This document shows positions 42,925-52,657 of a stretch of 64,000 nt of DNA, piece by piece (positions within the stretch are counted from its first letter, which is position 1; every line of letters starts with the position of its first letter). A program made the translations under genes and the position numbers. The notes beneath the pieces were generated by a model. It worked only from the letters and a program-made list of their open reading frames with translations. It was not told the DNA's origin and did not search any database. Location: positions 542,832-606,831 of the forward strand of contig JXCB02000002.1 of the NCBI GenBank assembly GCA_000828075.3. Reading direction: 5' to 3'. Source of the stretch: Tolypothrix campylonemoides VB511288. GTDB lineage: Bacteria; Cyanobacteriota; Cyanobacteriia; Cyanobacteriales; Nostocaceae.

Positions 42925-43145
42925 TGTTTTTTGCTCTTTTCTGAATGAATTACTACAACAGAATTATTGGACAAAAATTGCTTAACACTTATTAACCCAT
43001 TTTATAGCATATACACACAAATAAGGGGGTAGTCAAATTTTTTGCTACTTTAGGCTGAGAGGTGCACAGGTTTGACTGCGCCTATTTGCTGCCAGCCTTT
43101 TAAAATTGAATAACCAACAAAAATATATTTGTCGCTATCATCCGT

Positions 43146-43499
43146 GTGACTATGGAGATGACTTTAGAGTTTCAAGCAGGACAAATTGTGTCTTTAGAGC
43201 ATGGCGACATAAAGCTGTATGCAGAAGTCATTCAAGTCGTAGTTTCTCGTCAGTTGTGCTGGGTACGTCCTTTACTGCTAGTCAACTTTACCCAAGAACC
43301 GCCGCTGATTACTGATCTACGAGATACATCTGACCTGCTTTGGTCTGTCAATTTATTTCAACCTGCCTTAGACACAGAAGTTATTAGTTTTTTGAGTCAG
43401 GTTTTGGCAAAAGAACCAAAACCTGGACAAACTTTTGTTGCCAAGCAACAATTCAATCACTTTATTCACCAAATTTGGCAAGCCCAAAAAGGGGATTAG
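43146..43499 (+). CDS. Hypothetical protein
   Basis: 117 residues from GTG 43146, with ATG 43152 or 43158 equally likely (MTLEFQAGQIVSLEHGDIKLYAEVIQVV). The first half is beta-rich and resembles a small barrel (GDIKLYAEVIQVVVSRQLCWVRPLLLV), and the second half is helical. No membrane or signal sequence. No family recognised, though similar small cyanobacterial proteins are familiar to me without function. Confidence 0.7.
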   Translation: MTMEMTLEFQAGQIVSLEHGDIKLYAEVIQVVVSRQLCWVRPLLLVNFTQEPPLITDLRDTSDLLWSVNLFQPALDTEVISFLSQVLAKEPKPGQTFVAKQQFNHFIHQIWQAQKGD

Positions 43500-44306
43500 G
43501 GATTGGGAAATGGGTAAATTCTTGCCGATCCAATCCTCAGCGCCTTTAGTAACACTAGCGAATGGCTGCATCCTTCAGAAGGAATACTATTAAGGTCAGG
43601 CAAAAATTGATTTTCTCTCTTTAGGGACATGACAAAAGGTTTACTACCAGTAAAAATGATATATGTACGGTAGACGGGATAACCTAGTTCTGTTATCAGG
43701 GTGTAATCTCCCATTTAAACGAAATCTACTCCCTTGTCGGTAGAAGAGTACCGATTTAATAAACTGCCTACCGCGTAGCCTCTCCGCAGGATTTACGGCG
43801 CAAGGCATAGGCTAGAAGACATACCCGATGCCGTAAGGCGTGGTGTCAACCGTGGCGATCGCATTCCGCTCATAGCAATAAAATAACTAATCTTAGATCG
43901 CAAAGAAACTAAAAGTCTATTGTAAATGGCTTCCTTGGAACCAATGGAAGAGATCATTTCTGTTTCAGGTTCTAACCGTTGCCTTATTAAAAATCTCTAT
44001 TGCCTCAACGATAAGTTCATCCTGTTTGCGGTTAATTTCAGCGAACAGGTAGAAAGGAATTTTTTCTTTCAAGTGCGCAGCAAACTACATCGAGATAACG
44101 ACTAAATTAATGCAGATGTGGAACCATTTTCTTCTCAGTTGACCCCCTACAATGAAATATATGATTAATTTTACAAAGAAATATAAGTAGTGACACTGCT
44201 AAACTATCGTCCGTTGTTACTACAATTTTTGTTGCTTATATTGAAGTTTCATGACTTTAGTGTTATTGAAATTAACTCAATTTAAGGCAACTTTAATGCT
44301 AAACCC
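43500..44306. other. Long intergenic region with dispersed repeat and a possible small gene
   Basis: 807 bp. Repeat-like segments lie at 43755-43850 (CGTAGCCTCTCCGCAGG, GACATACCCGATGCCG, GTGGTGTCAACC). The small open frame at 43926-44105 is listed separately. No tRNA or other RNA seen. Confidence 0.5.
43926..44105 (+). CDS. Possible 59-residue hypothetical protein
   Basis: An ATG to TAA open frame just under 60 residues: MASLEPMEEIISVSGSNRCL, then IKNLYCLNDKFILFAVNFSEQVERNFFFQVRSKLHRDND. The composition is protein-like, with a hydrophobic middle and charged end, and codon use is ordinary. No ribosome site is visible and no family recognised, so it may be a gene remnant. Confidence 0.35.
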   Translation: MASLEPMEEIISVSGSNRCLIKNLYCLNDKFILFAVNFSEQVERNFFFQVRSKLHRDND

Positions 44307-44513
44307 TTAGGGTAACAAGCCTAAACTTGAAACCAACTGAACGCGACCAGCGTCCATCTCTGCCATTAATAGTTCTAAGGCTTCGTAGTCCACGTCAGAA
44401 ATATAACCCATTTCAGTCAGTTCTGAGTTAATTTCATTTTCAATTTCAGGAGTCAACTTTTTAATATCGAGAGCTTTTTCTACCAATAGACGAATAGAGT
44501 ATTTTGTTCTCAT
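44307..44513 (-). CDS. Small hypothetical cyanobacterial protein
   Basis: 68 residues from ATG 44513 (MRTKYSIRLLVEKALDIKKLTPEIENEINSELTEMGYISDVDYEALELLMAEMDAGRVQL). The frame stays open to 44579 but that extension lacks a ribosome site. Helical, very acidic. The pattern ELTEMGYISDVDYEALELLMAEMDAG is shared by small cyanobacterial proteins, including some linked to phycobilisome or gas vesicle loci, though I cannot name the family. It is monocistronic. Confidence 0.65.
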   Translation of the reverse strand: MRTKYSIRLLVEKALDIKKLTPEIENEINSELTEMGYISDVDYEALELLMAEMDAGRVQLVSSLGLLP

Positions 44514-44975
44514 AGCGATTACACCAACTATATAAGTAGTCATTATCCAGGGTAACATTTGGTATAAAAAGTGATCCAAATACTCCTATAAAAGTGACCT
44601 GGATCACTGCTAGCTGAGGATATGGTTCACTATTTGGTCAACTGCCTGCCAATAATCAAGCGATAACGTAAGGTTATTAGCTTGATAGATATTTGAATAC
44701 AAATCAAATAGAATTCTAGGATAAATAAAGTTTATAACTAGAACAAGCTATTCATCCTTACCTGTGCGGCTTAGTGGAGATTATATTTGTTTAAGAAGTA
44801 AAAAAAGTATATTTAAACACAAATTTTCTTGCGTTTATGACAATCTTTAAAGAGTAACGCAATAGCAATAAAGATTCAGCAAAGAGACGTAATACGAATG
44901 GTCGATGTGAGAAAAAAAAGTTTATGTTCAAATACATCTAACTTTAAAGTTAGGTAACTTTAATAGGATGTAACG
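44514..44975. other. Promoter-rich intergenic region
   Basis: Contains a stem-loop AGTGATCC...GGATCACT (44570-44608) just upstream of the minus-strand gene, and the palindrome CTAACTTTAAAGTTAG (44938-44953) just upstream of the STAS gene. No other gene. Confidence 0.5.
44938..44953. promoter_or_regulatory. 16-bp palindrome upstream of STAS gene
   Basis: CTAACTTTAAAGTTAG is perfectly symmetrical and ends 22 bp before the ATG at 44976. Possible operator or part of the leader. Confidence 0.4.
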
Positions 44976-45338
44976 ATGCAAGCAGTACTAGACTATCCAA
45001 AAATAACTGTTATTAGTCCTCACGGCTGCCTAAATGCCAAAAACGCTTTAGAATTTGAAACAAAATTAACAAAAGCACTAGCACAAGATGGAATTTCTAT
45101 CTTGCTCGTAAATTTAGAGCATGTAGAATCATTAGATAGTGCAGGCTTGATGGCATTAGTGTCTGCGCTGAAACTGGCTCAAAAGCTAGGACGGCGCTTT
45201 AGCCTTTGCTCGGTTTCACCGTCACTCAAAATTATATTTGAACTGACCCAAGTAGATAGGGTTTTTGAGATATTTGAAGGAAAAGCCGCGTTTGAAGCTG
45301 CTTACTCCAATCAAGAAGCAACACTGACTTATGCCTAA
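44976..45338 (+). CDS. STAS domain anti-sigma factor antagonist
   Basis: 120 residues, a single STAS domain. Features: HGCLNAKNALEFETKLTKAL, LLVNLEHVESLDSAGLMALVSALKLAQKLGRRFSLCSVSPSLKIIFELTQVDRVFEIFEG. The regulatory Ser is expected in LDSAGL (S63 or so), target of an anti-sigma kinase. No kinase gene is adjacent. A 16-bp palindrome precedes the start. STAS proteins act in partner switching controlling sigma factors. Confidence 0.88.
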   Translation: MQAVLDYPKITVISPHGCLNAKNALEFETKLTKALAQDGISILLVNLEHVESLDSAGLMALVSALKLAQKLGRRFSLCSVSPSLKIIFELTQVDRVFEIFEGKAAFEAAYSNQEATLTYA

Positions 45339-45436
45339 AAAAGTCTTAAGGGAAACGAGTCGTTCTCTTGAAACACCTAATAAATGCTAATGTTGGAGGT
45401 GAGTAGCTGTAATTAAGGTAGCGAAAAGATACCACA

Positions 45437-48250
45437 GTGGCTGTTGCAGTTGAAAAGTTAATCACATCGGATATTGTAAAACCAGCTCGTTACTTAGGTA
45501 ACGAGCTCTTAGCGATTCACAAGCCTTGGGATACGGCAGAGATCCGCTGGGTATTAACATACCCAGAAGTTTATGAAGTAGGTGCATCCAACTTAGGGCA
45601 TATTATTCTCTATAATATTTTGAATTCCCAACCGCGCCAGTTATGCGATCGCGCTTACCTACCAGGACCGGATCTAGCAGCAAAACTACGGACAACAAAA
45701 ACACCCTTGTTTGCCGTAGAGTCAAGGCGATCGCTAACGGACTTTGACATTTTGGGCTTTAGCCTTAGTTATGAACTTGGAGCAACCAACATTCTAGAAA
45801 TGTTGGATTTGGCTGGCATTCCTTTGACTTGGCGAGAACGCCTAGAGGCGGAGAGGGAGGGAAAGAGCGAGCGAGGGAAGGAGGGAGGGAGAGAGGAAGA
45901 ATTTTCCCTCACTCACTCCCTCCACGCCAGTCGCCTCAACGGGGGGAACCCCCGCACGGCGCTGGCTCCTCACTCTCTCACTCCTCCACTCCCCCCATCC
46001 TTGAGTTACCCATTAATTTTCGCTGGGGGACAGACGGCAACATCCAATCCGGAACCGTACGCCGACTTCTTCGACTTCTTCGCTTTAGGAGATGGCGAGG
46101 AACTGCTGCCAGAAATTGGCTTAGTGTTGGAAGAGGGGAAAAAAGCTAGGCTGAGCCGTAAAGAATTATTGCTGGATTTGGCGCAGATACCAGGCGTTTA
46201 TGTTCCGCAGTTTTACGACATGGCTTCTGATGGTTCAGTTCATCCCAACCGCCCAAATGTCCCAAAACAAATTGTGCGGCGGGTTGCAACCCCAATACCA
46301 GCGTATTCGATTGGGCTAGTACCCTACATCGAGCCGGTGCATGATCGGTTGGTAATTGAAATTCGGCGCGGTTGTACTCGCGGCTGTCGCTTCTGTCAAC
46401 CAGGAATGCTCACCCGACCAGCGCGGGATGTGGAACCAGCGGATGTGGTGGAAGCCATAGATTCCGGAATGCGGCAAACCGGTTACAACGAATTTTCTTT
46501 ACTATCCCTAAGCTGTTCTGATTATTTATCCTTGCCAGCAGTAGGGACGGAAATAAAAAATCGGTTAAAAAATGAAAATATTTCCCTGACTCTACCAAGC
46601 CAACGAGTTGATAGATTTGATGAAAATATTGCCAATATCCTAGGCGGTACACGGCAAGGGGGACTGACATTTGCTCCAGAAGCTGGAACCCAACGGATGC
46701 GGGACATAGTCAACAAGGGTTTGACCAACGAAGAACTGCTGCGGGGTGTAAAAACAGCTTGGGAACAAGGATGGGATAAAATTAAGCTGTATTTCATGAT
46801 CGGCTTGCCTGGTGAAACCGATGCCGATGTGTTAGGCATTGCGGAAACGGTAAGTTGGTTACAACGGGAGTGTCGAGGAAAAGGCAGAAGACCGCTGTCA
46901 TTTAACTTGACCATTTCTAACTTTACGCCCAAGCCCCATACGCCTTTTCAGTGGCACTCGGTTTCCACGGCTGAGTTTGAGCGCAAGCAAGCATTACTGC
47001 GGCAAGCATTCCGGCGAATCAAAGGAGCCAAGGTGAATTTCACCGATGTCCGTATTTCGGCAATGGAAGATTTTATTGGCAGAGGCGATCGCTCTCTTGC
47101 TTCAGTCGTGCGTCGTGCTTGGGAATTAGGGGCAGGCATGGACTCTTGGTATGATAGTGTCGAAAAAGCTTTTAGTGCTTGGGGACAAGCCATCTGCGAA
47201 GCTGGCTTAGACTGGAAATACCGCCAAGTCGAGAAAGGCGAGTGGAATTTATTTGCGAAACAAGATGAGGAACTAACATCCCCCTTCCTCCCTCCCTCCC
47301 TCTCTCCCTCCCTCCCTCCCTCCCTCCCTCCCTCATCCCCCCTCGACGCCCCCCTACCTTGGGACCACATCGACACTGGTATTGATAAAAAATGGCTCAA
47401 GGAAGACTTGCAACGTGCCTTAGAAGCAGCAACTGTACCAGATTGCTCTTTTGAAGGTTGTTCTCACTGTGGTGTCTGCGGCACTGACTTTGGTCATAAT
47501 GTTGTCATTTCGCCGCCTTCTATCCCGGAATTTGCTGGTGAGTTTGTCCCGAATACTACCAAAGCACAACGGCTGCGTGTCTGGTTTGGTAAGCTGGGCG
47601 GTTTGGCTTTAGTAGGTCATCTAGATTTGATGCGCCTATTTGATAGAACTGTACGGCGAGCAGGATTGCCAATTTCTTTTACTGGTGGCTTTCATCCTAC
47701 CCCCCGCATTTCCATTGCATATGCCTTGCCTTTGGGGGTTACAAGCAGTGGTGAAATTGTGGATTTTGAACTCACACAGCCAGTTGATGTGGAAACTTTC
47801 CGCCAAAAACTGGCTGAAGCTTTGCCGTCAGACATTCCTATATATCAAGTGGAACAGCTTGATTTAAAAGCAAGTTCGGCTAACCAACTTCTGGAGGCTG
47901 CGGACTATCTAATCACCGTGGCTTGTCAGCAGGAGGCGACATCGGTACAATGGGAAAGCTGGATTGATGCCATCAAAGCCAAAGATGAGGTTTGGTGGGA
48001 ACACACAACCAAGTCAGGCAAAACTCAGTTGGTAAATCTGCGCGATCGCTTGTTTGAGTTAGAATTATTTGAGTTACCAAAACGCCCTGAGCATCAGGAA
48101 TCTACAGTTATCCTGCGTTATGTGGGCAGCTGTCGTCATGACGGGGTGCTATTGCGTCCCGAGCAAATTCTCTCTATGCTAGAACAAGTCGCAGGTACAG
48201 ATTTTCATCTGCTGCAAATTCATCGAAATCGGCTGATTTTGAGAGTTTAA
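45437..48250 (+). CDS. Fused radical SAM protein (TIGR03960/TIGR03936-type) with in-frame repeat inserts
   Basis: 937 residues from a GTG. Order: B12-binding-like N-terminal region (VYEVGASNLGHIILYNILN), radical SAM core with RRGCTRGCRFCQPGMLTRP near residue 315, AdoMet motifs (LSCSDYLSLP, LTFAPEAGTQRMRDIV, KLYFMIGLPGETD), and a C-terminal DUF2344/TIGR03936 domain (KTTKAQRLRVWFGKLGGLALVGHLDLMRLFDRTVRRAGLPISFTGGFHPTPRISIA). Full-length homologues in cyanobacteria share this fusion. Two segments are foreign: residues about 136-188 (repeat-derived) and 615-638 (PSLSPSLPPSL microsatellite). The role is probably RNA or cofactor modification; unproven. Confidence 0.85.
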   Translation: MAVAVEKLITSDIVKPARYLGNELLAIHKPWDTAEIRWVLTYPEVYEVGASNLGHIILYNILNSQPRQLCDRAYLPGPDLAAKLRTTKTPLFAVESRRSLTDFDILGFSLSYELGATNILEMLDLAGIPLTWRERLEAEREGKSERGKEGGREEEFSLTHSLHASRLNGGNPRTALAPHSLTPPLPPSLSYPLIFAGGQTATSNPEPYADFFDFFALGDGEELLPEIGLVLEEGKKARLSRKELLLDLAQIPGVYVPQFYDMASDGSVHPNRPNVPKQIVRRVATPIPAYSIGLVPYIEPVHDRLVIEIRRGCTRGCRFCQPGMLTRPARDVEPADVVEAIDSGMRQTGYNEFSLLSLSCSDYLSLPAVGTEIKNRLKNENISLTLPSQRVDRFDENIANILGGTRQGGLTFAPEAGTQRMRDIVNKGLTNEELLRGVKTAWEQGWDKIKLYFMIGLPGETDADVLGIAETVSWLQRECRGKGRRPLSFNLTISNFTPKPHTPFQWHSVSTAEFERKQALLRQAFRRIKGAKVNFTDVRISAMEDFIGRGDRSLASVVRRAWELGAGMDSWYDSVEKAFSAWGQAICEAGLDWKYRQVEKGEWNLFAKQDEELTSPFLPPSLSPSLPPSLPPSSPLDAPLPWDHIDTGIDKKWLKEDLQRALEAATVPDCSFEGCSHCGVCGTDFGHNVVISPPSIPEFAGEFVPNTTKAQRLRVWFGKLGGLALVGHLDLMRLFDRTVRRAGLPISFTGGFHPTPRISIAYALPLGVTSSGEIVDFELTQPVDVETFRQKLAEALPSDIPIYQVEQLDLKASSANQLLEAADYLITVACQQEATSVQWESWIDAIKAKDEVWWEHTTKSGKTQLVNLRDRLFELELFELPKRPEHQESTVILRYVGSCRHDGVLLRPEQILSMLEQVAGTDFHLLQIHRNRLILRV
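45928..45964. repeat. 37-bp dispersed repeat inside the radical SAM gene
   Basis: Identical to the intergenic copy at 1409-1445. Read in frame it gives ASRLNGGNPRTAL. It is flanked by GGGAGGGA and CCCTC microsatellite sequence that together lengthen the protein by about 50 residues without a stop. Confidence 0.85.
47278..47342. repeat. CCCT-type microsatellite inside the radical SAM gene
   Basis: CCCTCCCTCCCTCTCTCCC-type repeats, encoding PSLSPSLPPSLPPS in frame. The same kind of microsatellite occurs in the gene at 61618-63729. Confidence 0.75.
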
Positions 48251-48960
48251 TCGCTTGGGGCAATTTGCTTGTGATTGCCCTCTCTTAGCACATCTTGGAA
48301 ATTGATTTTTGACAAGGTTGCGTTAGAATGAGATGAAGAGAAATTTTTTGACGCTGCATTGAGTAAACTGATTCACTACCCTGGTACTCAGGGCGCAAAA
48401 GCAAAGATAAAAGAAGTGAAACTAAGCGCGGGTTTTTTATCCCAGACAAACACCAGGCAGATTAAATTACACTCTCTTTAAGCTCAAAGCCCGTGAATCA
48501 GCAATTACGAACAGCAGGCTTCGTCGGCTTCTCTGATTCTATGATTTTTAAAACTAATTTGAACGCCCAATCCACAATGTAGTGCCAAGTATCGAGAGCG
48601 CGAGTGCTGAGACAGTGTTGAGTAACCAGAGCGCGAGTGCTGAGTGTAAATTACCCAGAACTCAAGACTTTATGACTCACAACTCAGAACTCAGGACTCA
48701 GGACTCAGGACTCTTCAGGAAAAGGGTATTGGATCAAAAATTAACCACGGACGGTTGATTTAATTGCTTAAATAATATGCAGCCGTCCTGGAAGAATCAA
48801 CAGTGTAAACGCAGTCGAGCGCGTAAATAGCTCCCTAAGTTTGAGCGAAGAAGCGCAATTTTTAAAAGCAGCGCATGAGCGGACTTGTTGTCGGGGTGAG
48901 AGGTGTAACAAACCCCCAGATCCTCTGTTTGTGCTGCCAGTTCTTGAGGAAAATAATTGA
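48251..48960. other. Long leader region upstream of rne
   Basis: 710 bp. It contains GAGCGCGAGTGCTGAG twice (48596 and 48629) and STRR-like ACTCAGGACTCAGG repeats (48680-48715). The rest shows no gene. Just before the rne start, TTGAGGAAAATAATTG is a good ribosome site. RNase E genes commonly have long regulatory 5' leaders, which may apply here. Confidence 0.55.
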
Positions 48961-51003
48961 ATGCCAAAACAAATTATCATCGCGGAACAGCATCAAATTG
49001 CTGCAGTATTTTCGGAAGACCAAATACAAGAACTCGTTGTAGCCACAGGTCATCACCAAATTGGTGATATCTACCTAGGAGTTGTGGAGAATGTACTACC
49101 TGGGATAGATGCAGCTTTTGTCAATATTGGTGATCCGGAGCGGAATGGTTTTATTCATGTCACTGACTTAGGACCATTAAGGCTGAGACGGACAGCAGCA
49201 GCGATTACAGAATTATTAACGCCGCAGCAAAAAGTATTAGTGCAAGTGATGAAAGAGCCAACGGGTACCAAAGGACCCAGGCTCACGGGGAACATTACCT
49301 TACCCGGACGCTACGTAGTGCTAATGCCATACGGTCGGGGTGTCAATTTATCACGTCGAATTAAAAGTGAAAGTGAGCGCAACCGTTTACGTGCGCTGGC
49401 AATTTTAATTAAACCAGCAGGAATGGGTTTGCTGGTTCGTACCGAAGCCGAAGGCAAGCCGGAAGAAGCGATAATCGAAGATTTAGAATCGCTGCAAAGG
49501 CAATGGGAAGCAATTCAACAAGAAGCGCAATCAACACGTCCCCCAGCACTCTTGAATCGAGACGATGATTTTATCCAGCGCGTGCTACGGGATATGTACG
49601 GCGCAGATGTCAATCGGATTGTAGTAGATTCGAGTACTGGTTTGAAGCGGGTGAAGCAGTACTTGCAAAACTGGAGTGGCGGGCAAACACCACAAGGGGT
49701 GTTAATCGACCATCACCGCGATCGCGCTCCGATATTAGAGTACTTCCGTATTAATGCTGCAATTAAAGAAGCCCTCAAACCTAGAGTAGACCTACCTTCT
49801 GGAGGCTACATTATTATTCAGCCGACAGAAGCATTAACAGTAATAGATGTCAACTCCGGCTCCTTCACGCGATCGGCAACTGCTAGGGAAACTGTTTTGT
49901 GGACAAACTGTGAAGCCGCTACAGAAATTGCCCGTCAGTTGCGGCTGCGGAATATTGCCGGCGTGATTGTCGTTGATTTTATTGATATGGAATCGCGGCG
50001 TGACCAACTGCATGTTCTAGAACATTTTAATAAAGCACTCAAAGCAGACAAAGCTCGTCCTCAGATTGCCCAACTTACCGAGTTGGGTTTGGTTGAACTC
50101 ACCCGCAAGCGTCAAGGTCAAAACATTTACGAATTGTTTGGTAAACTTTGCCCCACCTGTGGTGGTTTAGGGCATACTGTCCATTTACCTGGAGAAACAG
50201 AAAGTCGACCACTAGCACCAACAGAATTACCAGATCGCCTTGTATCCTCTGTGCCTCATAGGGAACCGCGTCTGCCAGTTGCTCGATCGGTTGAACCACG
50301 GGAAACTTATGAAGCATATGGAGAAGCATACGAAACTGACAATGACTTGAGTGCCTCGGGTCTGGTCAATCATCCCAGCTATCAAGAAATTGGCGACAGC
50401 AGAAAGCGTCGTACCCGCCGCAGCACTCGCGTAGAGAGGGTAAATGGGGGAAATGGCAAAGATGAGCCACGCGTTGTAGCAAACCCCCTGGCGTTTCTTA
50501 ACGAGCCAGACTTGGAAATGGATGACGATGCGGAACTTGGAGTTCCATCAGAAGTACCTCCACCCAGTATTAGCAAACCTTCTTGGGGTGATAGAGCCGA
50601 GCGTGGCAAAGTGACTAAGGTAGAGCTAGTCAAGCCAGTGGTAGAACCACCAGAAATTGTGACTGTAGAAATGTCGCCTGAGGAACAGGATGTCTACGCC
50701 CAGATGGGAGTTTCTCCGTTGGAAAAGTTGGGTCGGGAGGTGAGAAATCCCAAGTCTGTGATTATTAATGTCACCTTACCTGGGCAAAACCCTGCTCCAC
50801 CGGCTGAATTAACCTCAGAATCACCTGTTTCTGAAAGAGCAAGTGCTGTTGTCACAACAGTAGTTGAGCCACCAAGCGAACCCGAGCCAGAAGCTGCAAC
50901 TGAGCCACAGGATGTTGCCGTAATGACGGATGAAAGTGAAGAAGCTAGCAGCAACTTAAGTGATAAGCGCCGCCGTCGCCGTCGTTCTTCTTCTGTGGAG
51001 TAA
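48961..51003 (+). CDS. rne: Ribonuclease E/G
   Basis: 680 residues. The S1 RNA-binding domain is at 35-120 (GDIYLGVVENVLPGIDAAFVNIGDPERNGFIH). The DNase I-like catalytic region has the magnesium-binding D in TVIDVNSGSF near 293 and D in GVIVVDFIDMES. The zinc-link CPTCGGLGH is near 396-404. The C-terminal 250 residues are a disordered, acidic/proline-rich tail ending in a basic RRRRRR run, shorter than in Escherichia coli and typical of cyanobacteria. It cleaves single-stranded AU-rich RNA and drives mRNA decay and maturation. rnhB follows by 33 bp, likely in the same operon. Confidence 0.95.
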   Translation: MPKQIIIAEQHQIAAVFSEDQIQELVVATGHHQIGDIYLGVVENVLPGIDAAFVNIGDPERNGFIHVTDLGPLRLRRTAAAITELLTPQQKVLVQVMKEPTGTKGPRLTGNITLPGRYVVLMPYGRGVNLSRRIKSESERNRLRALAILIKPAGMGLLVRTEAEGKPEEAIIEDLESLQRQWEAIQQEAQSTRPPALLNRDDDFIQRVLRDMYGADVNRIVVDSSTGLKRVKQYLQNWSGGQTPQGVLIDHHRDRAPILEYFRINAAIKEALKPRVDLPSGGYIIIQPTEALTVIDVNSGSFTRSATARETVLWTNCEAATEIARQLRLRNIAGVIVVDFIDMESRRDQLHVLEHFNKALKADKARPQIAQLTELGLVELTRKRQGQNIYELFGKLCPTCGGLGHTVHLPGETESRPLAPTELPDRLVSSVPHREPRLPVARSVEPRETYEAYGEAYETDNDLSASGLVNHPSYQEIGDSRKRRTRRSTRVERVNGGNGKDEPRVVANPLAFLNEPDLEMDDDAELGVPSEVPPPSISKPSWGDRAERGKVTKVELVKPVVEPPEIVTVEMSPEEQDVYAQMGVSPLEKLGREVRNPKSVIINVTLPGQNPAPPAELTSESPVSERASAVVTTVVEPPSEPEPEAATEPQDVAVMTDESEEASSNLSDKRRRRRRSSSVE

Positions 51004-51036
51004 GTAAATCCACTGGATTTCAAAGTTAATAAACTT

Positions 51037-51771
51037 ATGATAGAACCGGAGCAAGCTGTTGCTTCTATTCGATCGCCAGCGTCCATGGAAGAGATGAAGT
51101 GGCTAGAGTTTTCCACGCACTCAAGCATTGAAGGGCTGATTGCAGGCGTGGATGAAGTGGGGCGAGGCTCTCTGTTTGGTCCTGTAGTAGCTGCAGCAGT
51201 GATACTACCAAATACGGCTTTGCCAGAACTCATAGCAGCGCAAATTAAAGATAGTAAAAAACTGTCTAGTTCTCGAAGACTGCACCTAGCGCAGCTCATT
51301 TGGGCGCTGGCTATCGACTGGAAAATCGGTTTTGCTTCAACAGCCGAGATTGACCAAATGAATATTCTCCAAGCAACGATGCTAGCAATGAAGCGGGCTA
51401 TTCTCAAGCTGAAAGTGCAGCCTGCTCTGTGTTTGATTGATGGCAATCAGTCAGTAAAAGACTTGCCACTGTCGCAACAAACGATAGTCAAGGGGGACGA
51501 GCGCTCTGTTGCTATTGCCTCTGCTAGCATTGTTGCTAAAGTTTGGCGTGATGATCTTATACTTCGCCTTGCCTCAAAGTACTCTATGTATGACTTGGAA
51601 CGCAACAAGGGTTATGGTAGTAAGCGACATTTGATGGCACTGCAACAGTACGGACCTTCACCATTACATCGCACGTCCTTTCGTCCTTGTCAGATGACCG
51701 TACTCACTTCTGATTCAGAGTGTTCTCAAACAAGCAAGAAAAAACAAATAATTTCAGTTCCTGATAGGTAA
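51037..51771 (+). CDS. rnhB: Ribonuclease HII
   Basis: 244 residues. The catalytic acidic residues start in GVDEVGRGSLFGPVVAAAV, then DSKKLSS, FASTAEIDQMNILQATMLAM, LIDGNQSVK, and the C-terminal SKYSMYDLERNKGYGSKRHLMAL. It removes RNA from RNA/DNA hybrids. The ATG at 51037 gives about 35 extra residues before the conserved core; an ATG at 51085 (MEEMKWLEFSTHSSIEGL) is plausible. It follows rne closely. Confidence 0.94.
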   Translation: MIEPEQAVASIRSPASMEEMKWLEFSTHSSIEGLIAGVDEVGRGSLFGPVVAAAVILPNTALPELIAAQIKDSKKLSSSRRLHLAQLIWALAIDWKIGFASTAEIDQMNILQATMLAMKRAILKLKVQPALCLIDGNQSVKDLPLSQQTIVKGDERSVAIASASIVAKVWRDDLILRLASKYSMYDLERNKGYGSKRHLMALQQYGPSPLHRTSFRPCQMTVLTSDSECSQTSKKKQIISVPDR

Positions 51772-52069
51772 TACCAAGTCCGGTGGATTAGTGTCTATTC
51801 TGGTAGAACCTCACCCCGGCTTTGGCTTACCTCATGGAGCCAGAAAACCGCTATAAGGTGACTTGTTATAATTCCTCGCCCTTATAGGCGTGGGGAGAAT
51901 GTCAATACACAATTCCGACAAGTTGGTAAAGCTCCTACCTGTGAAGACCTTAGCACAGCTACAAAGTATAAAGTCACAAATATATCAAATTCTGTCTTTA
52001 TACTTGAGCATAAATACAGTGTACTTTTATCAAAGAAAAGTGTTAAAAAATACTAAGCTTTTCCCATAA
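51772..52069. other. Intergenic spacer
   Basis: 298 bp between convergent rnhB and the DUF1997 gene. No gene or strong terminator recognised. Confidence 0.5.
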
Positions 52070-52657
52070 CTACTCCGGATTGAGGATAGGGATACTTGGA
52101 TCATCAACCCCTTTTTCTGGCGTTTGCAATATTACCCAACGGCGATAATCTGCTAGGAGGTGATGTAGCAATCTTTGCTTAATGGTCAACAAAACACTCT
52201 TGAGCAAACCACTGCCTGTTGCTTCTAATATTGGCTTGGGCATATAGGAAAATGGCGGTGGTAAATCTACTAACACTTCTAAATCGGCTCTTCCTTTTAA
52301 ATAGGTGTTAATACCTTGCTGCTCAGGAGACAAATGCCCTTTTAAATTTAAGGCAAAGCGTTGGTTAATATACTCTATACCAAGGATTTCACAACTTAGC
52401 GATCGCACATGAATCGTTCCATTTGATTCAGCCCAGACTCTCATGTCTACAGTTGGTTGAATGCTGAGCGACATAAAGTTTAGAGGACGCATTTTCAAGC
52501 GAAAAACTTCCGTACTCAGTTGCTGAATACGAGTAGGGTCAACTAAAGCGTTAACCAAGCGCTGAGGCTGACGTAAGTAGTGGTGAATTGGAATAGGTTG
52601 CTCTGGGATAGCAATTTCAACCGATTGAGAGGCAGTAAACCGAGTAGGCATGAGCAT
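52070..52657 (-). CDS. DUF1997 family protein
   Basis: 195 residues. Characteristic pattern: IPIHHYLRQPQRLVNALVDPTRIQQLSTEVFRLKMRPLNFMSLSIQPTVDMRVWAESNGTIHVRSLSCEILGIEYINQRFALNLKGHL, a beta-rich domain, and a C-terminal helix (LLKSVLLTIKQRLLHHLLADYRRWV). The family occurs in cyanobacteria and plastids, without established function. No signal peptide. It is single and divergent from pheA. Confidence 0.85.
   Translation of the reverse strand: MLMPTRFTASQSVEIAIPEQPIPIHHYLRQPQRLVNALVDPTRIQQLSTEVFRLKMRPLNFMSLSIQPTVDMRVWAESNGTIHVRSLSCEILGIEYINQRFALNLKGHLSPEQQGINTYLKGRADLEVLVDLPPPFSYMPKPILEATGSGLLKSVLLTIKQRLLHHLLADYRRWVILQTPEKGVDDPSIPILNPE

Noticed and set aside
50694-51446. Minus-strand open frame over rne/rnhB
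   Set aside because: Overlaps two well-supported genes, and its sequence is simply the reverse complement of them.
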